Shown one piece after another: positions 6,648-10,017 of a stretch of DNA of 10,017 nucleotides. The position numbers were made by a program, and so were the translations under genes. The stretch spans positions 1-10,017 of the forward strand of contig JAFMIS010000063.1 in NCBI GenBank assembly GCA_017853915.1, in the 5' to 3' direction. Numbering within the stretch: position 1 is the stretch's first letter; the number at the start of each line of letters is the position of its first letter. The notes beneath the pieces were generated by a model. It made no database searches and was not told the DNA's origin. It saw only the letters and a program-made list of their open reading frames with translations. Source of the DNA: a bacterium (GTDB lineage: Bacteria > Bdellovibrionota_C > UBA2361 > OMII01).

Positions 6648-7813
6648 AATCCTGCCGTTTGAATCAGAAGAGTTGAGATCATCCCCACTGGAGTTCGCTT
6701 CATCGATGGGCGATGCATCGAAAGTAAGATCTCTCGGGCAAGGCCACCTGCTTTTTGCCGCCCCAGTATAGTGCGGCCAAAGCGAGTGGAAAGAGACCAG
6801 TAGGTAAGAGATGTATAGCCAGCAAGCGCTCGCAGGTGATGTTCCATGCTACGAACGTGCCGCGCGATGATCTGTGACTGATGTGTCCTCGGCTCACGCA
6901 GTATCGTTGTTATGGTGTGAGCCGTCACTCGAGCACTGACGAGAGCCTGCGTCATCCCCATTCCGCCGATAGGGTCGAGTTGCCTAAGGGCGTCTCCGAC
7001 AACAAACGCCGAACCTCGAACGGATGAGCGGTAGGTACGCCCAAGTCCGGAGACGATCAACGGTTCCTCAGCGGGCTTGGGATCAATACCGAACCGTTGA
7101 CATACATCCCGAATCAAAGCTGCTCGAAGCTTAGGCCGGAGGTGGTGGGCCAGTTTGTTAGAGCAAAATAACGACAGGGTGGATGAGTATTGGTCGACCG
7201 GCGTCAAGCAGGCTTGAATTCCAGGATCAATATATATATCAACGGTTGATTGATTATGGGGGTGTGAATAGACCAAGGGCACACTAAGGCCACACCGAGA
7301 ACGGCCGGTCGAAAAGCTCGGCACACCGAGAGATTGCGGTAGAGCCGATAGCGCCCCGGTCGCAAGGACAACATAGCGACACCGCACAGGGCCCTCGTCG
7401 TTGTGAACAATAAACCCGTCTGCTTGGGTATCCACGTGGGTTTCGCTTCCCAGGCATAGTTCGATGCCGCTTTCGCGACACGCTGAGACCAGAACGTGGT
7501 CGAGATCGAAGCGTCGAATACCGATTCCGTGAATCTGGGGGCGCAGTAGGATCTCAGAGTGGTGCCGTGGTTCAAAGAATCGAAATCCGTAGAAAGGGAC
7601 GTGCGAGCAGTCTCGAACACGGTCAGTAAGCCCTAAGCGCGCAAGCTCACCCAAACCTTGGATCGAGAGGCCCTCCCCACACGCTTTGCGGCGGGGGAAT
7701 GAGCGCTTATCAAAAACAGCGACTGATACACCGGCATGGGCGAGGTGTAGCGCGGTTGCTGAGCCAGCAAGTGATGCTCCAATAACCGCGACGTCAACAG
7801 CCGGAATCCTCAT
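6641..7813 (-). CDS. FAD-dependent oxidoreductase, geranylgeranyl-reductase-like
   Basis: Flavoprotein of 390 residues in the p-hydroxybenzoate-hydroxylase fold group, closest in wording to geranylgeranyl-reductase-type enzymes that reduce or oxidise isoprenoid or polyketide lipids. Visible features are the N-terminal dinucleotide fold VIGASLAGSATALHLA (10-25), in which the usual second Gly is Ser13; Asp35 at the end of strand 2; RKACGEGLS (42-50), typical of this subgroup; the ATG motif (151-153); and FVVGDALRQLDPIGGMGM (270-287), which binds the FAD ribityl chain. No signal peptide; the C-terminal hydrophobic region may touch the membrane. The ATG at 7813 follows GAGGTAGG. It starts 28 nt after a small gene and overlaps yceI by 7 nt. 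A monooxygenase acting on an aromatic or polyketide substrate is the main alternative. Confidence 0.85.
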   Translation of the reverse strand: MRIPAVDVAVIGASLAGSATALHLAHAGVSVAVFDKRSFPRRKACGEGLSIQGLGELARLGLTDRVRDCSHVPFYGFRFFEPRHHSEILLRPQIHGIGIRRFDLDHVLVSACRESGIELCLGSETHVDTQADGFIVHNDEGPVRCRYVVLATGALSALPQSLGVPSFSTGRSRCGLSVPLVYSHPHNQSTVDIYIDPGIQACLTPVDQYSSTLSLFCSNKLAHHLRPKLRAALIRDVCQRFGIDPKPAEEPLIVSGLGRTYRSSVRGSAFVVGDALRQLDPIGGMGMTQALVSARVTAHTITTILREPRTHQSQIIARHVRSMEHHLRALAGYTSLTYWSLSTRFGRTILGRQKAGGLAREILLSMHRPSMKRTPVGMISTLLIQTAGLW

Positions 7814-7841
7814 CGCCTACCTCATCTGTCTCAGAGCTCGA

Positions 7842-8060
7842 TTAGTATTCCACAAGAGCTTGTGAAGTGGCACTAATCCTAAACGCATAACGGTTTTTGA
7901 CAACTTCGTGAGTGAAAGCTCCGCGCGGCTCGAATCGGCTGAGTCGGACATAAAGGTAATTCTTGCCCTCGAGTTCCTGTTCGCATTTGCGCCTGATGGG
8001 GTATGAGCGCCTATCAAGGTAATATCTTTTCGCGCGACGCCCATACATCGTTACGATCAT
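7842..8060 (-). CDS. Small basic hypothetical protein, coupled to the upstream membrane protein
   Basis: 72 residues, unrecognised. The protein is basic and hydrophilic, with about 16 Lys/Arg against 7 acidic residues. It has a dense RR/KR N-terminal part (8-25), then LEGKNYLYVRLSRFEPRGAF, and no membrane segment or signal peptide, so it is probably cytosolic. The main support is its start: the ATG overlaps the preceding gene's TGA as ATGA (8057-8060), the usual arrangement for translational coupling. It ends 28 nt before the FAD oxidoreductase. A second reading frame (8044-7817, ATG start, 75 residues) is open over nearly the same DNA and cannot be fully excluded. Confidence 0.5.
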   Translation of the reverse strand: MIVTMYGRRAKRYYLDRRSYPIRRKCEQELEGKNYLYVRLSRFEPRGAFTHEVVKNRYAFRISATSQALVEY

Positions 8061-8266
8061 TTGTCTTCACAGTCATTCCAGGGGCCGCTCATGCACGACA
8101 TCGGGTCTCGGTCACCAGATGTCGTGGAGCTTTTCGCGGTAGGTCGAGAGAGTTTCGCGAACTGCTGTGAGGCGAGAAATACCCCGCTCAGCACCAACGC
8201 GGTGCAGATTAGAATCCCCACCAACACAGTGGAGTCGTACCTGTGTCCATTCTTTTTGATATTCAC
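8057..8266 (-). CDS. Small single-pass membrane protein
   Basis: 69 residues. A short basic N-terminus (MNIKKNGHRY) is followed by one hydrophobic helix (about 13-32, VLVGILICTALVLSGVFLA). A polar tail rich in Ser, Thr and Lys follows, ending with two cysteines (58 and 66) in CMSGPWNDC. The charges predict the tail outside the membrane, where the cysteines could form a disulfide. The GTG start is preceded by TGAGG at good spacing. It is the first gene of a likely four-gene unit with the small basic protein, the flavoenzyme and the YceI protein, and lies 99 nt downstream of exonuclease I. No family is recognised. Confidence 0.55.
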   Translation of the reverse strand: MNIKKNGHRYDSTVLVGILICTALVLSGVFLASQQFAKLSRPTAKSSTTSGDRDPMSCMSGPWNDCEDK

Positions 8267-8365
8267 AGAGCCTCAGTGATGGATATCCCTGGAGTGCTCC
8301 TCTAGTATGGCTTGAGGCGCAGGAATTGCACAACTATGCATACGTAACACACCGGAAGGCAGAGG

Positions 8366-9844
8366 TTATGGGCTCAGGAAGCGGCTTCTCTCCGCGCCGC
8401 GGTCGTTTAAATTAAGTTCTAGTTGCTCAGGATTAGGGATGGGCTTGGCGCGTTCCCGAGCAAGAAGCTCCTCGCCAGCTATGCGCATGATCGGCGACTG
8501 TTCATACCATGTTCGGAGTTGAGAGAGGATCTCTCTGTCATCGTTCGAGGTGGCACCTGAGGATAATGTATCTATTCTCTGCAGAAGGTCCTTCAAGGTT
8601 GGATGGGCCGCTGGATGTTCGATGTGAGGATCGAGGATATCCCCGCAGCTCTTGTTAATGTTGCATCCTCCTCCATAGCGGTAGAGCGCGTAGTCGTGAA
8701 GTCGTTGCTCAAACGAAGGTGAAGTAGCTGCCCAATCAGTGAGCGACAATCTGTGTCGGACATAGAGGGATTTGGCATCCGCGGATCCCATCAATTTTAT
8801 GGGCTCGATCGTGCCGGCCCAGATCGCTTCGTGTAGATAGTCGATGTCAGGAAAGGAGAGTCGATAGATATCCCTCTCGATGTCACAGACGCTTTTTGGG
8901 AAGAAGGAATGCACGGTTAGATCCCCATACTGCAGTCGGGCGGCGGTCGCGTCTCGTTGATAGGCTTGCGCTATCGAGCTGTCTACCTCTACAAAGAGCG
9001 CTCCGGAATTTTGGTTGAACCAGTGGATTGAGTCGCGGCCTCTGCCGTCTCGATACTGCTTTAAATCGATCCACAAACCGTTCTTGCCGTCATGATGGAG
9101 GAGGGCATAGGGAGTTCTCACGTTGTGTTCAACGGTAGTCAGATCGTACTGCGGTGAGATTGCGACAACGATTCCATGGGATTCGGCCAGTGTGTGGAGA
9201 GCCTGAGCGGGATAGGCCGCTGTCGTGCGGATATCAAACCCGAACTTCTGTTGGTAGTATTTTGCCAGTTCAATCGTTAGCTCTACATCATCGTGAGAGT
9301 GATGGGCTTGCGCGCCATCCAGGAGCCCACATGCGGTGGTAAGGGTCTCAAGGCTAAGCGATAATCGGGTCTGCTCGAGCGGAGTCCCCCGCGCAGAGCA
9401 ATGACGTGGAAAGGTTGGTTCTGAGGCGCTTAAAAATTTAGATCCATGCAAAAGGTCTCGCGGGAGTACACGGCCAAAAAAATAAGGATTAAGCCCGTTC
9501 CTTATAAACGAGGTGCGAAGAAAATTTAGATCGAAGCGCGCGGAATTATAACCGATCAGCTGAACCGCTTGACCTGAACGTTCAATCTGTTCGGTGATGA
9601 ACGACTGAATCTGACGCATGGCGTGATGCTCCAGGAGGTGCGCCTGGGCGTGATGATCGAGGACGCGGGTGCGGTTTGCTAAGACGGCGTCAGGAGATGG
9701 AAGCTGAAGGGGAGAGAGGCGAATGTTCTGCTCGAGTCGAGCTATTTCGTTCCACTGTTGGTCAACGGAGATGAAACAACAATTCAGGATCTGCCCAAGA
9801 GGGCAGAGATCGCTGGTTTCCAAGTCATAAAAGATGCTTGTCAT
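8366..9844 (-). CDS. sbcB: Exodeoxyribonuclease I
   Basis: Processive 3'-to-5' exonuclease on single-stranded DNA, acting in recombination, mismatch repair and end trimming in the cytoplasm. The 492-residue protein is slightly longer than the E. coli enzyme (475). DEDDh catalytic residues are all present: Asp7 and Glu9 in FYDLET, Asp105 in IGYNSARFDLNFLR, and His181 with Asp186 in AHHSHDDVELTIELA. The middle SH3-like part and C-terminal helical domain are shown by the YLHEAIWAG region and LHDYALYRYGGG, which resembles the conserved FRYRARN stretch of E. coli ExoI. An in-frame TGA directly before ATG 9844 fixes the start, and Asp7 would be lost with any later one. The ribosome site is weak. 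No partner nuclease gene is adjacent. Confidence 0.85.
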   Translation of the reverse strand: MTSIFYDLETSDLCPLGQILNCCFISVDQQWNEIARLEQNIRLSPLQLPSPDAVLANRTRVLDHHAQAHLLEHHAMRQIQSFITEQIERSGQAVQLIGYNSARFDLNFLRTSFIRNGLNPYFFGRVLPRDLLHGSKFLSASEPTFPRHCSARGTPLEQTRLSLSLETLTTACGLLDGAQAHHSHDDVELTIELAKYYQQKFGFDIRTTAAYPAQALHTLAESHGIVVAISPQYDLTTVEHNVRTPYALLHHDGKNGLWIDLKQYRDGRGRDSIHWFNQNSGALFVEVDSSIAQAYQRDATAARLQYGDLTVHSFFPKSVCDIERDIYRLSFPDIDYLHEAIWAGTIEPIKLMGSADAKSLYVRHRLSLTDWAATSPSFEQRLHDYALYRYGGGCNINKSCGDILDPHIEHPAAHPTLKDLLQRIDTLSSGATSNDDREILSQLRTWYEQSPIMRIAGEELLARERAKPIPNPEQLELNLNDRGAERSRFLSP

Positions 9845-9873
9845 TCAGAATTGAAAGCGTCCCAGCTCTATCG

Positions 9874-9887
9874 CGGGAAGCTTCCCG
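9874..9887. promoter_or_regulatory. 14-bp palindrome upstream of exonuclease I
   Basis: CGGGAAGCTTCCCG is a perfect dyad 30 nt before the exonuclease start on the minus strand. It would lie in the 5' leader and could be an operator or small leader hairpin. It does not match the LexA consensus. A chance palindrome is possible. Confidence 0.25.
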
Positions 9888-9934
9888 AATGTGCCACGTT
9901 ATGTAGATTCTTCAAGGAAATTCCGCAGGCTGTA

Positions 9935-9964
9935 ATTATCTGTTCGGAATAGATCGGTGATGAA
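9935..9964 (-). promoter_or_regulatory. Candidate promoter for exonuclease I
   Basis: On the minus strand, TTCATC (9964-9959) is followed after 18 nt by GATAAT (9940-9935), a 5-of-6 match to the -10 consensus; the -35 match is only 3 of 6. It would give a leader of about 85-90 nt containing the palindrome at 9874-9887. The remaining DNA to the window end holds no convincing gene on either strand. Confidence 0.25.
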
Positions 9965-10017
9965 GCCGGAGTAGTTGGATACAGAACGTCTATCTAGGTG
10001 CTCTCAGTGTGGGCAGT

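Noticed and set aside
6280..6771. 163-codon plus-strand frame
   Set aside because: Antisense to yceI and the end of the flavoenzyme, both of which have strong family motifs.
7204..7620. 138-codon minus-strand frame
   Set aside because: Another frame inside the FAD oxidoreductase; no motif support.
9758..9952. 64-codon plus-strand frame across the exonuclease start
   Set aside because: Mostly antisense to exonuclease I codons and its possible promoter; no ribosome site or recognisable product.

Overview
The window looks like chromosomal DNA of a Gram-negative bacterium with moderate GC, roughly the low fifties per cent by eye. A secreted YceI-family protein and a proteobacterial-type exonuclease I point that way. 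A long type-2 isoleucyl-tRNA synthetase and a dispersed-repeat-like intergenic element would fit a delta-type proteobacterial or neighbouring lineage. No single gene settles the taxonomy. I see no rRNA, tRNA or CRISPR array.

Left part, plus strand. The window opens with the last codons of an unidentified gene, closed by a clear Rho-independent terminator (152-178). An acyl-CoA dehydrogenase (199-1344) and an orphan family-2 glycosyltransferase (1452-2342, GTG start) follow, separated by a perfect 22-bp palindrome. The next gene is ileS (2634-5741), 1035 codons. Its upstream gap holds a 16-bp, AT-rich hairpin. The IleRS is of the eukaryote-like type, and its class I HIGH signature reads His-His-Gly-Thr, so the final His is missing. 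The editing-site motifs and KMSKS are intact.

Middle. Between convergent ileS and yceI lies a 258-bp element (5763-6020). It has 42-nt imperfect terminal inverted repeats, of which the outer 19 bases are identical, and it begins and ends with CTAG. Several internal hairpins and T/A tracts make it look like a MITE or dispersed palindromic repeat that may also serve as a two-way terminator.

Right part, minus strand, read right to left. The genes are exonuclease I (9844-8366), a small single-pass membrane protein (8266-8057), a small basic protein overlapping it by ATGA (8060-7842), a geranylgeranyl-reductase-like FAD oxidoreductase (7813-6641) and a YceI-family secreted lipid-binding protein (6647-6036) overlapping it by 7 bases. 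The last four look like one transcription unit. Pairing a polyprenyl-reductase-like flavoenzyme with a protein family known to bind polyisoprenoids suggests isoprenoid-lipid or quinone-type chemistry at the envelope; this is inference from context.

The points most worth a second look are the altered IleRS signature, the CTAG-bounded inverted-repeat element, and the small-protein/FAD/YceI operon.
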